From Paenibacillus dendritiformis (GTDB lineage Bacteria > Bacillota > Bacilli > Paenibacillales > Paenibacillaceae): DNA of 42,177 bases. The translations under genes and the position numbers were made by a program. The notes beneath the pieces are model-generated. The model had not been told where the DNA came from. It saw nothing but the letters and a program-made list of their open reading frames with translations, and did no database searches. Below are positions 31,808 to 39,612 of the stretch, in pieces. Numbering within the stretch: position 1 is the stretch's first letter; each line of letters starts with the position of its first letter. Location: NCBI RefSeq assembly GCF_015845845.1, contig NZ_LDIG01000248.1, positions 1 to 42,177 of the forward strand, given 5' to 3'.

Positions 31808-33007
31808 ATGATGCCCAATCCTACGAAGCCGCCTGGAGCCGTTAAGCGGATGACTCTGCTTCTCTGCCTGCTCATCCTCTCAAGTACCTTGCTCTCATGC
31901 AGCCACCCAGCTTCTCTTCCTTCATCTTCGATCGATATGCGGCTCGACGACACCGTCGCCCTTGTCTATTATTCCACCTCACTGCCGAAGGAGTATTACA
32001 ATAGAGGGACATCCTATCTTGTTCGCATGAATCGGGAAGGCGCCATCCAGACCCTCCCTGGAGACGGTTTGGAATGGGGCTCTCCGGTCAAGCTTCCCGA
32101 TCAAAGCAGTCTGGTTATCCAGCGCAAAGACGGGATCGAGGTGCACACGAACGAAGCGAAGTCCGCTTCTTATGCCTCCCCCTGTGCGGTGAGCGCCGGA
32201 TATCGGCAAATGTCAGGCTATCTGACCGGCAGCAAGCAATATTATTCCTTGTTCAATCAAGGCGTCGCTCCGAATGATGACTACGTATCTATCCTGCGCT
32301 GGGGAGACACCCATCATCACTATTGCCGGGAGATGCGCGAATTCGTCGAAGCCCAGGGGAGCGACGGGCACACGGTATACGCCTTAACCTCCGATCACGC
32401 CTCGCTTCAAGGCCTGAGCCTGGTCGTCGTGGAGCCTGGCCGCGACAAGCTGATATCTGACAAATACCCTCTGCTGGACATGGATACCGGGTCTCTGATC
32501 GTACAGACGGACATCGTACCCGTTCAAGGGAAGCTGTATACCGTCTTCTCCACGCGCGGCCCGGACAATCGCGTCAAGCTGCAGCTGATGGAGATAGACA
32601 CCGCTTCGCATACGGCCAACGTCTATCCGCTGCATACGTATGGAGAAGAGTTGGATAATCGCTATTTCTCGCTCAGCGCGAATAGCCTCGGCATGGCAGA
32701 GGGAAAGTTGTACTACGTGGATGGCTATGGAACCGTCTTCCCCTTCGCGCTGGACACGCGCACGGCCGGACAGACGTATTCCCTCTCCGGCTTCGAACCG
32801 ACTTTTGATCGGAACCAGGAGATGGGGTATGCGCGGGGGAATCATTACTACCTGTTCCGCTATGATGCCGCTCTTCAAGCACATAAGGTGGAGCAGTACC
32901 GCTTGACGGACGGTTCCTTGCAGCAGGAGCTGCGCATTCCGAAGGTGAAGGATGCCATCTCGCCGGAAGTGTATTTATATGATTTTCAGGTATTGAGTGA
33001 TTTGTAG
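31808..33007 (+). CDS. Lipoprotein of unknown function, possible beta-propeller
   Basis: A 399-residue protein with a signal sequence ending in LLSC (Cys31 from ATG 31808). The start could also be ATG 31850, where TGGAG stands upstream and the signal would be of normal length. The mature part alternates short beta-strand-like segments with ligand-type loops (SLVIQRKDGIEVHTNEA, KLYTVFSTRGPDNRVKLQLM, KLYYVDGYGTVFPFALD, HYYLFRYDAALQAHKVEQYR), the pattern of a repeat propeller. I do not recognise a family. It lies 16 bases behind the C92 hydrolase gene, so the two are probably co-transcribed. Confidence 0.7.
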   Translation: MMPNPTKPPGAVKRMTLLLCLLILSSTLLSCSHPASLPSSSIDMRLDDTVALVYYSTSLPKEYYNRGTSYLVRMNREGAIQTLPGDGLEWGSPVKLPDQSSLVIQRKDGIEVHTNEAKSASYASPCAVSAGYRQMSGYLTGSKQYYSLFNQGVAPNDDYVSILRWGDTHHHYCREMREFVEAQGSDGHTVYALTSDHASLQGLSLVVVEPGRDKLISDKYPLLDMDTGSLIVQTDIVPVQGKLYTVFSTRGPDNRVKLQLMEIDTASHTANVYPLHTYGEELDNRYFSLSANSLGMAEGKLYYVDGYGTVFPFALDTRTAGQTYSLSGFEPTFDRNQEMGYARGNHYYLFRYDAALQAHKVEQYRLTDGSLQQELRIPKVKDAISPEVYLYDFQVLSDL

Positions 33008-33053
33008 GCACCAGTTGTCCGCCTGGACCCAGTTAGACCCTGACAAGAGCATA

Positions 33054-33080
33054 GGGGCGCCTTCTGCGGCGCCCCCTCTT
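33054..33080. terminator. Hairpin behind the lipoprotein gene
   Basis: Eight-bp stem GGGGCGCC (33054-33061) / GGCGCCCC (33068-33075), six-base loop, then CTCTTC. Weak T-tract. It also stands downstream of the convergent minus-strand pseudogene. Confidence 0.6.
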
Positions 33081-33141
33081 CGGCCAATCTTATGTCGTTG
33101 ACCGGAACCCTTGCTTTGTTCGTGTTCCGAAACTCTCTCTA

Positions 33142-34203
33142 TTATTTCTTGACTTTGCGCTCGATGCGAATGAGCTCGCCGGCTTGATTGATTTTGGCAA
33201 CGATCGTCTCTTTGCCTTTGCTGCTGAACTTATAATCTCCCCAGTCTTTATCGATCTTCAATGTATAAGAGGATAAGTCTGCGTCGAACAACTTTTTCGC
33301 CACTGGCTTCACCAGCTTGATGTTTCCTCCTTGGTCAGCGTCTTCGTCTTCTTGTCAGCTTCGTTCGACGGGATCGTTACAGACACTGGCTTTCCTGTCT
33401 TTGCTTCAATAATGACCCACTCTTTTACGACGAACGCTCTGCCTTGCCCATCGGTCATGAATGATTTCTTTTTGCTCTTATCGCCGTTCACGTCGACGGT
33501 CCGCTTCAGCTCCCAGACTTCACCGGCCGCATCGCCGTCTACTTGGCGATGCTCAATCTCGGTAAATGGCTGGACCTTGGCCACTCCCATGCTCTTGACC
33601 GCCTGTTCGGCCGCTGCGATGATGTTGGAATCCCACGTCAGCCGCTTTATGTTTCAAAATATAATTCCCCGGCTTGCCTGTGTTCTTATCGATGGCGATG
33701 AACTGCCCGTCTTCCGTCTGGAAGGAGAGCGTTTCGCTTTCTTTCCCTTTTTCAGTGTTCTTAAAGAAATTTGCGCGCACAAAGGAAAGCTCTCCCATGC
33801 CATTCAATTGCTTGACAGCCGCCTGCGCCGACTTCAGCTTCGCCTCGTAATCTCCCGTTAACTCATCCATATCATAAGTAAGCGACAACGTCAGCACTTC
33901 GCCGGACACCGCATCAAGCGATACCACGGCGCTCCGATCCTTGGCCGAGATATACCATACCCCTCTTTTTGTGTTCTCGTCTACAAATTGTTCGCCCTTT
34001 AACGCTTCTTCGAGTTGAAAGGCTTTTCCGTTGCCGTAGTGCTCGATGGCTTTTTCCGCCGCTTCGGCAAGTTTGCGATCCATATCCGCGAACTGAACCG
34101 TCTGCGGTCCTTCGTTGTTCACAGCGGCTTGCGCAGCGAAGACAGGGGTTGCTGCGAACAGACTGCATGCCAGTGTTACCGCGAGCAATTTATTCATTTT
34201 CAT
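33142..34203 (-). pseudogene. Secreted PepSY/YcdB-like protein gene with two frameshifts
   Basis: Starts at ATG 34203 (GGAGG upstream) with a signal peptide ending VFAAQA. Frame 1 runs through KAIEHYGNGKAFQLEEALKG, VVSLDAVSGEVLTLSLTYDM and FIAIDKNTGKPGNYILKHKA. Near 33640 homology moves to a second frame (WDSNIIAAAEQAVKSMGVAK, then VWELKRTVDVNGDKSKKKSF, VVKEWVIIEAKTGKPVSVTI). Near 33330 it moves to a third frame (IKLVKPVAKKLFDADLSSYT to ELIRIERKVKK), stop TAA 33142-33144. The intact protein would be about 350 residues, with repeated domains in which a sugar- or metal-free 'D-x-x-(S/T)GE/GK' turn recurs, resembling PepSY-like modules. Family assignment is tentative; the two shifts are clear. 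Confidence 0.7.
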
Positions 34204-34235
34204 GGAAAAAGTCCTCCTTTATCTTATAACCATCA

Positions 34236-36557
34236 TTATTGTTGATTTCCCTCTTCTGGGATCCGCTCCAGCTTCCAGAACTCGCCCTTGGCATTCACGG
34301 TCCCTCTCACTGTCGTGGCGCCATGGCGCGTGAACGTATATTCGTTCAACCGGACGCCCACTTCATATCCTTCCAGATCGATGCCGAACACTTCCTTCGC
34401 GGCCGAACTTGCCTTCGTTATGGCTTGCTCTTCTGTATAGTGCGGTTCGGCCGCTTTGTCATCGCCAGGATGGTCATTTTTGAAGCTCTGTTCGACCGAC
34501 CGCACCTGGTTCGTCTTCACGTCGACGGTCGCCAATAGGCTCATAACCCGGTAGAACTCCCAGACATGCTTCGTCGGCGTCACTCTCTGAACCATATGAG
34601 TCATTTCCAATGCTCTGCCTTGCGCAAAAGAAGAGTACGCTTTGTCCGCAACGGCCTTCGCCTCGGCATCGAATCTCCCTGGCTCATAGCTTAGCGAAGC
34701 TTCCATCAGCTTGCCCGTTAGCGCATCGATGATGATGTCGGCGTGCTCGTTGTGAAGCACCCAACGGTCATTCACCTCGGACTTCTCTCTCGCCGCTTCC
34801 TCAAACACGATCGGCTGATCCGGGCTGAGCTGGCGCAAGGTGTCTTCCACAGTCTTCCTCAGCTTCTCGTCCAGTTCGCCATAGGCAATGGCGCGTTGTA
34901 CAGCGATCGGCTCCATCGTCGCCTTCTCCACAATCACGACGCTTCTGCTGTTATCCTTCGCATAGAGGAACCAACGATCCGAATATTCCGTGACGCCGTA
35001 CAGCTCCGCCGTCCTGCCCGGAGCGAGCTCCCGCAGCGCCTGCTCCGCTTTTTGCACCATGTCAGGCTTCAATTCGTCAACGGTCATCTCGTATATCGGA
35101 ACGTCGTCCAGCGGCGGAAGCTTCTCTGGCGATGGAACGAGCGGAATGCTCCAGTTCACGGGGATCTTCTTCGTCCATCTGTCCACATGCAGGGTGATGC
35201 GGTCAGGCACCGGCGTCTGGCCCTCGAAGAAGAACATCGTACGGTTGCGGTAATTCCCCTGCTCGTCTTGCTCCATCTCGATCACGCTTTGTGCCTGTAC
35301 CGGCTTCCCTTGCCCGTCCTCCATGCGCCATTGCAGATCAAGGGTATCCGAACCGAGCTGTTGATCAGCCTCCAATATCCATCCCTTGCCTGCAAAGACG
35401 CTGCGTCCATCCTTCATCTGTTCCGGAGCTTCATCCTCCTTGGCCCGCATTTTGAACGTAACTTTCTTCCCTTTCACCTCCTTCACAAGCAGCTCCTTCC
35501 GCAGTGCCTCCGGTTCAAGCCCGACATTCAGCTCCTTGTCCGCCCGTTCCTCCATATAGATCGCGGTCAATTCGAGCGTCAAATCCTTCGCATCATGGAA
35601 AGGAAGGAAGGCATGCCGATAGTTCATATGCCCGGTGGTGCCCTGGGCATTCAGGAAGCGCTTGAGCACATTCCTGCTCCCCAAGTCCAGCTCTCCGCGC
35701 CGCAGCCCGTCCATGGCCGCGACGATATTCCCGTCGCCATCCTTAATCTCATACCGGAACATCGGATCGCTCTTCTTCGCGCTTCTCCAGGCCTGCGTCT
35801 CATCGACCTGAAGCAGCAATTCCGACTTGCTTGGACTATGCCGCAGCTGCTTGAAGTCGATGCTGAAGCCAAGCGGCGAGCTATAGCGCTGGTTGAGCGG
35901 AACGAGAGCGGACGACGCCTTCGCCGCGGACAGATCGATCGGCACCTCGAGATGCCATTTCCCGCGGGTCTTGTCGATTTGATTAATATCGAAGCGGACC
36001 GTAATCCGATCGGGCAGATCAGACAGGGACTGAACTTCATGTCCGGGAACGAGGTCGTCCAGCCCCAGCGTCAATATCCGGTCATTCCCGGATTTAAGCA
36101 GCTGCAGAGACAGCGGCAGCTCCTTCCCCTCGGCATCGACAATCACATACCGGTTCACGTACGGATCGTCATCGGTGCCGTCCGGAATGAACGTCTCGAA
36201 CAGCAGATCGGAGTTCAGCGGCCTGCCGTCCTGTTCAAGCCCGAACAGAATCGAGATGCGAAAGACATCGTGAATCGCCTCCTTCACCCGAAGCGTAATC
36301 CCTTGATCGGTGACTTGCTTATTCACCGTTTCGGCATAGCCGTCGTCGGCCGCTTGCTTCAAGCCGCCGTCCGTCTTTTGCAGCGAAAACCAGGACTTCA
36401 ACACCTCCGCAAATGTAGGCGACGTCGCCGCGCCGACCGCTGCGGCTAACAGCAGGGCGGCAACGGTGGCAGCCGCCGCCTTTACCCCTTTACGGGTGCG
36501 GCTCTCGCAAGCTCCCAATCGATTAAAAGGACTGATAGGCCGTCTCGTGAACGACAT
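34236..36557 (-). CDS. DUF4179-type anti-sigma-like membrane protein with YcdB/PepSY-like C-terminus, N-terminally truncated
   Basis: 773 residues from ATG 36557, which has no ribosome binding site. Residues about 22-50 (TRKGVKAAAATVAALLLAAA...SPTFAEVLKSWFS) form the transmembrane anchor and the start of the extracytoplasmic DUF4179 domain (to about 200). Long beta-rich regions follow. The last 270 residues hold repeated PepSY/YcdB-like modules (AEQALRELAPGRTAELYGVT, LHNEHADIIIDALTGKLMEA, VRGTVNAKGEFWKLERIPEE). The normal cytoplasmic anti-sigma part before the anchor is missing: the first 20 residues come from the remnant ECF sigma gene read in another frame. Probably not expressed in its original form. 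Confidence 0.65.
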   Translation of the reverse strand: MSFTRRPISPFNRLGACESRTRKGVKAAAATVAALLLAAAVGAATSPTFAEVLKSWFSLQKTDGGLKQAADDGYAETVNKQVTDQGITLRVKEAIHDVFRISILFGLEQDGRPLNSDLLFETFIPDGTDDDPYVNRYVIVDAEGKELPLSLQLLKSGNDRILTLGLDDLVPGHEVQSLSDLPDRITVRFDINQIDKTRGKWHLEVPIDLSAAKASSALVPLNQRYSSPLGFSIDFKQLRHSPSKSELLLQVDETQAWRSAKKSDPMFRYEIKDGDGNIVAAMDGLRRGELDLGSRNVLKRFLNAQGTTGHMNYRHAFLPFHDAKDLTLELTAIYMEERADKELNVGLEPEALRKELLVKEVKGKKVTFKMRAKEDEAPEQMKDGRSVFAGKGWILEADQQLGSDTLDLQWRMEDGQGKPVQAQSVIEMEQDEQGNYRNRTMFFFEGQTPVPDRITLHVDRWTKKIPVNWSIPLVPSPEKLPPLDDVPIYEMTVDELKPDMVQKAEQALRELAPGRTAELYGVTEYSDRWFLYAKDNSRSVVIVEKATMEPIAVQRAIAYGELDEKLRKTVEDTLRQLSPDQPIVFEEAAREKSEVNDRWVLHNEHADIIIDALTGKLMEASLSYEPGRFDAEAKAVADKAYSSFAQGRALEMTHMVQRVTPTKHVWEFYRVMSLLATVDVKTNQVRSVEQSFKNDHPGDDKAAEPHYTEEQAITKASSAAKEVFGIDLEGYEVGVRLNEYTFTRHGATTVRGTVNAKGEFWKLERIPEEGNQQ

Positions 36558-36627
36558 CGAGCGCGTCCTGCTTGTTCTTCAAATACATATAGGCGGTCCG
36601 GTAAATCTCTGCCTCATGCTGCTGCAT
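36523..36627 (-). pseudogene. ECF sigma factor remnant (N-terminal 34 codons)
   Basis: From ATG 36627 the minus strand reads MQQHEAEIYRTAYMYLKNKQ, then DALDVVHETAYQSF and a stop at 36523. This is region 2.1-2.2 of an ECF sigma factor of the kind paired with DUF4179 anti-sigma proteins. Regions 2.3-4 are gone. It runs directly into the truncated anti-sigma gene, whose apparent start lies inside it, so one deletion removed the end of the sigma gene and the beginning of the anti-sigma gene. Confidence 0.75.
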
Positions 36628-36686
36628 ATAGAAGGGCGTTTGGCTTTCCTTTTTGGAAATTGCAAAAAAATTTATGGATAAAACGC

Positions 36687-36716
36687 GAAAAACCCCGGAG
36701 ACTCCGAGGTTTATTA
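36687..36716. terminator. Bidirectional small terminator hairpin
   Basis: AACCCCGGA (36691-36699) / TCCGAGGTT (36703-36711), three-base loop. TTTATTA follows on the plus strand and TTTTTCGC on the minus strand. On the minus strand it would end transcription from the fragment at 36760-36851, upstream of the sigma remnant. Confidence 0.65.
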
Positions 36717-36759
36717 CGTATATATTTTACTTCATTACTTATTTAGGACATAAAAAATT

Positions 36760-36851
36760 TTATCCAAACACGCCCTTAAATCGGCCGACAAGGCGGCCTA
36801 CCGCAACCAGCAGATTATCGATATAATTGCCGATATATCCTTCATCGGGAC
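36760..36851 (-). pseudogene. Possible C-terminal gene fragment (about 28 residues)
   Basis: The minus strand reads DEGYIGNYIDNLLVAVGRLV followed by GRFKGVFG and stop TAA at 36760-36762, with the hairpin at 36687-36716 downstream. It looks like the end of a real protein whose 5' part was replaced by the AraC-type pseudogene. Family unknown; chance is possible. Confidence 0.3.
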
Positions 36852-36854
36852 AAA

Positions 36855-37282
36855 ATGGAGGCGCTTCACCTGCTTCGCCAGCCATCGATTATATCGAGGA
36901 GCATCTGACCGACACGCTGGAGATCGAGGATATCGCGCAGGCGGCGTTGTCCTCCCGCTATCATTTTCAGCGCATGTTCCATGTCCTGACCGGCTTCCCC
37001 GCAGAGGTTGAGGCTCCTTCTGAATTCGACCTTCTTCACGTTCCCGCCCGTACGTACGCGGTATTCGAGAGCCGGGAGACGCTGACAGAGGAATCCGACA
37101 GCGGCCTGGAAATTCAGAATGTATGGCGGCGCATCTATTCCGAATGATTCCCTTCGACGAACTTCGAACAAGTGGAAGAACCGTGCATCGAAAAATACTA
37201 CTGGGTGAACCAACAGATGACCGAGTATATCTGCGAAGTATGGATTCCGGTAAGAAGAAAAGCGGAGCATGCTGCCAGATAG
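36855..37282 (+). pseudogene. AraC-family regulator with GyrI-like domain, broken
   Basis: ATG 36855 reads MEALHLLRQ; a frameshift then joins AIDYIEEHLTDTLEIEDIAQ, the first AraC helix-turn-helix (SRYHFQRMFHVLTGF). After VLTGF the sequence jumps to PAEVEAPSEFDLLHVPARTY, part of the C-terminal effector-binding domain, so the second helix-turn-helix and linker (at least 60-70 residues) are deleted. An in-frame TGA at 37145-37147 stands where relatives would have Trp (RRIYSE-stop-FPSTNFEQ). Beyond it the same frame continues as EEPCIEKYYWVNQQMTEYIC and EVWIPVRRK to TAG 37282. Confidence 0.8.
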
Positions 37283-37313
37283 CATGAAGCCGCACGGAAT
37301 ATAGACGGGAGAC

Positions 37314-37340
37314 GGGGCTGGACAATCCAGCCCCTGTTCG
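37314..37340 (+). terminator. Terminator of the AraC-type pseudogene
   Basis: Eight-bp stem GGGGCTGG (37314-37321) / CCAGCCCC (37327-37334) with an ACAAT loop, followed by TGTTCG. Confidence 0.7.
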
Positions 37341-37513
37341 TCGTCGAACGAGTGACATGCTTGAGAACGGCTTGATGTGGAGTGGGTACCAGCCGCCTTT
37401 TGATCGCTCTCCCGTTCGCTCAGGGTATTCACAATTCCGCGCAACAAATAATGCAGCCCCGTTAACCGGAAGCTGCGCTGTTATCGGCATGGAAGTTCTC
37501 AGGAAAAATATAG

Positions 37514-37519
37514 TATAAT
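37514..37519 (+). promoter_or_regulatory. -10 box of the holin-like toxin gene
   Basis: TATAAT in an A/T-rich context (AAAATATAGTATAATAGATA). No consensus -35 at 16-18 bases. The transcript leader before the toxin start would be about 50 bases. Confidence 0.5.
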
Positions 37520-37575
37520 AGATAGGCAATAAAATGGCTTTATGGGCGGTCGGCTAATCTCCCGGAAGGGAGGTG

Positions 37576-37689
37576 ATGCCTGTGAGCGTATATGAAGCAC
37601 TATCCACCATGTTCCAATTTGGGCTGTGGATATTTGCGTTATTGACGTTTGTGGTGACGCTGCTGATATACCTGCACACAAAGAAATAG
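37576..37689 (+). CDS. Type I toxin, putative holin-like (TxpA/BsrG-type) small membrane peptide
   Basis: A 37-codon frame, too short for ordinary gene finders: ATG 37576, or GTG 37582, which has better spacing from AAGGGAGG. It begins MPVSVYEALSTMFQFGLWIF, continues as ALLTFVVTLLIYLH and ends with TKK at TAG 37689. One transmembrane helix with a V-Y-E-A-L-S start and a basic tail is typical of the Hol_Tox family, which in Bacillus acts as type I toxin controlled by an antisense RNA overlapping the mRNA 3' end. The long structured 3' region (to about 37800) fits such a locus. The antisense promoter could not be assigned. Confidence 0.8.
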   Translation: MPVSVYEALSTMFQFGLWIFALLTFVVTLLIYLHTKK

Positions 37690-37764
37690 ACCGCCCTCGG
37701 CAAAGGTAGCGATCTATTTCTGGACCTTTGAACTAGCCACCGCCTTTGAAGCGGCTATTGCACT

Positions 37765-37800
37765 GGAGTCGTGTTCCCGCACGGCTCCTCTTCTATTTAT
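37765..37800 (+). terminator. Terminator of the toxin mRNA
   Basis: Nine-bp stem GGAGTCGTG/CACGGCTCC (one G-T pair), loop of six, then TCTTCTATTTAT. The 3' region before it also holds the inverted repeat AGAAATAGA/TCTATTTCT (37682-37690 with 37711-37719), likely to fold in the mRNA. Confidence 0.75.
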
Positions 37801-37973
37801 ATCTTAGCATGCGTGAATTTATACGTCCAGTTGTTCCACGCCCACAGTAAGTCAGATCACGGAATGCTTTTTTTCTCTAAACGCTTCTGTACTCATCTTA
37901 CTCTCGCAGGGATGATATGATTAGATATATCTTAATCCTTCGATGAGAAAATGATCGGAAAGAGGAGAGCACC

Positions 37974-38897
37974 ATGAGAAAAGCATACGTATCGATAGCG
38001 CTCGTGTTTTCACTGCTTTGCGCACTATTTTCCCCTGCCCTGCTGGCGCATCCCGGCAAGACCGATGCGAACGGGGGCCACACTTGCCGCACGAACTGCG
38101 CGCGATGGGGCTTGAAAGACGGGGAGTACCATTATCATAACAAGGATGGTAGCATAAGAAAGGCCGATAAGCAGAAATCGACTCAAAAAGAAGCCGGCAC
38201 GTCACAGATTCTCCCTCAAAAGCAAAAGGCCGGCACGCTGCAAGTCTACTATTTGGATGTCGGACAGGGAGATTCCACATACATAAGAACGCCGCAAGGG
38301 CAGCATATCCTGATTGACGGCGGGGACAATGATAAGGGACAGGATGTCGTGGCATACCTCAAGCACCTTGGCGTCAAGCAGCTTGATGTGGTCATTGCGA
38401 CACATTCGGATGCCGATCATATCGGCGGTCTGGACGATGTGATCAACGCCTTCAAGGTCAATGCCGTCTACGCCCCGAAAGTGTCCCATACCACGCAAAC
38501 CTTCGAGGATTTCTTGAAAGCCGTCAAAAAGCAAAAACTGGGAATCAAGACGGCCAAGAGCGGAGTCACCATCCCGCTTGAAGGCGTTACGGCTGAATTT
38601 ATAGCTCCCGTTAAGGAATATGGCAAGGATTTAAACGAATGGAGCGCCGTGTTACACTTAAAGTATAAGGTAGGCCATCACGGCTCGGACACATCGACGT
38701 CACAGAAGTTTCTGTCCGCCGTACAACCAACCTACGCAGTGATTAGCGCGGGAATGGACAATAAGTATGGCCATCCCAAGAAAACAACGTTGGATAGGCT
38801 CAAGAAGGCAAAGGTGAAAACATTCCGGACTGACACGCAAGGAACCATAACCGCTATCAGCGACGGCAAAAAAATAAAGTTCGAGACAGTGAGGTAA
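37974..38897 (+). CDS. Secreted YHYH/ComEC-like MBL-fold protein with internal deletion
   Basis: A 307-residue exported protein (signal peptide 1-25, cleavage near LLA). A small N-terminal domain HPGKTDANGGHTCRTNC, ending in EYHYHN, precedes a linker. The metallo-beta-lactamase domain starts VYYLDVGQGDSTYI and keeps the HxHxDH-type motif as THSDADHIGG and GHHGSDTSTSQKFL. Relatives have about 30 residues with the metal-ligand Asp (FTGDAE motif) between LKY and KVGHHG; here LHLKYKVGHHG is directly joined. The deletion is in frame, so a protein can be made but is probably inactive. Ribosome binding site AGAGGAGAG. Followed by DUF3006. Confidence 0.8.
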   Translation: MRKAYVSIALVFSLLCALFSPALLAHPGKTDANGGHTCRTNCARWGLKDGEYHYHNKDGSIRKADKQKSTQKEAGTSQILPQKQKAGTLQVYYLDVGQGDSTYIRTPQGQHILIDGGDNDKGQDVVAYLKHLGVKQLDVVIATHSDADHIGGLDDVINAFKVNAVYAPKVSHTTQTFEDFLKAVKKQKLGIKTAKSGVTIPLEGVTAEFIAPVKEYGKDLNEWSAVLHLKYKVGHHGSDTSTSQKFLSAVQPTYAVISAGMDNKYGHPKKTTLDRLKKAKVKTFRTDTQGTITAISDGKKIKFETVR

Positions 38898-38902
38898 TCC
38901 AT

Positions 38903-39118
38903 ATGATTAAAGGGATAATCGACAGATTCGAATGCGATCTGGCCGTGATTGAAGTGGATGGCCATACCGTTGAGTATCCGAAATATTTGCTGCCGGCCGA
39001 AGCCGAAGCAGGAGACGTCGTGATCATTAACGGCAATCAGTTCACCCTAGATAAAGAAGAGACCAAGAAACGAAAACAAGAAATCGATGAGCTGATGAAT
39101 GACCTGTTCGAGGATTGA
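38903..39118 (+). CDS. DUF3006 family protein
   Basis: A 71-residue protein with the family pattern IIDRFECDLAVIEVDGHTVE and YPKYLLPAEAEAGDVVIING, followed by a charged helix (KEETKKRKQEIDELMNDLFED). DUF3006 genes commonly follow secreted ComEC-like MBL genes, as here (five-base gap), which supports a shared but unknown role. Ribosome binding site GAGG, eight bases before the ATG. Confidence 0.88.
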   Translation: MIKGIIDRFECDLAVIEVDGHTVEYPKYLLPAEAEAGDVVIINGNQFTLDKEETKKRKQEIDELMNDLFED

Positions 39119-39127
39119 AACGCAAGC

Positions 39128-39173
39128 TGCCGGGCAGAAACTTACCTGCTCTCTGTTTTTATCTTGCCCGGCA
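39128..39173 (+). terminator. Inverted repeat behind the DUF3006 gene
   Basis: TGCCGGGCA (39128-39136) / TGCCCGGCA (39165-39173), nine bp, with a 28-base loop containing TTTTTATCT. Probable operon end; unusual because the T-run is in the loop. Confidence 0.45.
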
Positions 39174-39223
39174 ATCAGTGCCGTATGCAATCTAAATCAT
39201 TACAATGTCTTTGTTACAAAGAA

Positions 39224-39246
39224 CCGTGGAATATTATCCTCCACGG
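39224..39246 (-). terminator. Terminator of the 39276-39500 fragment
   Basis: Minus strand: CCGTGGA/TCCACGG seven-bp stem with a nine-base loop, then TTCTTTGT. Confidence 0.6.
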
Positions 39247-39275
39247 CTCGTTTGGGTTGAATTAAAAATAGTTAC

Positions 39276-39500
39276 TCAATAAGCTCTAACGGCAGAATTA
39301 AATCCATAATCCCATCCGCCTGAGCCATCGTCTGAAATAATTCTTATGGTATAGGTTCCCTCTTTCGTCGGTTTTGTTTCAAGCAGAACCCGATAGTTGT
39401 TGCTGGATGAAGTACGGCCCTTGACATATTCTTTATTGTCCGGATCATATACTACGATTTGCATGCCTCTTTTATCTTCGTCTTCCAGCCAAAACCTCAT
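39276..39500 (-). pseudogene. C-terminal fragment of a secreted protein (beta-sandwich type)
   Basis: Reads MRFWLEDEDKRGMQIVVYDP, RTSSSNNYRVLLETKPTKEG and TYTIRIISDDGSGGWDYGFN to TAA 39276. The final region resembles the pre-peptidase-type or carbohydrate-binding C-terminal sandwich of exported proteins (TYTIRI...W-DYGF). No ribosome binding site; a hairpin and a tRNA remnant directly precede it. So it is most likely the surviving 3' end of a longer gene. Confidence 0.5.
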
Positions 39501-39510
39501 GTTTTTTGGA

Positions 39511-39550
39511 AAAACAAATAGCGCGGCCCCCGGAAGCCCGGAACCCGCGC
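39511..39550 (-). terminator. Terminator behind the tRNA-Thr remnant
   Basis: Minus strand: GCGCGG/CCGCGC outer stem (39550-39545 with 39526-39521) with an inner CCGGG/CCCGG-type pairing, followed by TATTTGTTTTT. Confidence 0.7.
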
Positions 39551-39561
39551 CGTTATCGACA

Positions 39562-39612
39562 TGTGAAGGGAATTGAACCCCGACCTACGCATTACGAGTG
39601 CGTTACCTACCG
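39562..39612 (-). pseudogene. tRNA-Thr(CGU) remnant
   Basis: Minus strand GGTAGGTAACGCA resembles a D-loop end running into the anticodon stem. Then comes the anticodon arm ACGCA-CTCGTAA-TGCGT with anticodon CGT, a short variable loop and a degenerate T-arm (GGGG-TTCAATT-CCCT). No matching 5' acceptor strand is found, and the 3' side reads CACATGTCG without a CCA end in register. So the 5' half was lost or replaced, as in a tRNA attachment-site scar or a degenerate phage tRNA. Confidence 0.6.

Noticed and set aside
34743..36449. A 568-codon plus-strand frame opposite the DUF4179-type gene
   Set aside because: Leu/Arg/His-rich mirror of the minus-strand coding sequence, with no start signals.
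37690..37860. A defined antisense RNA gene for the holin-like toxin
   Set aside because: Expected from the family, but no minus-strand promoter pair with proper spacing could be named, so it is not listed as a feature.
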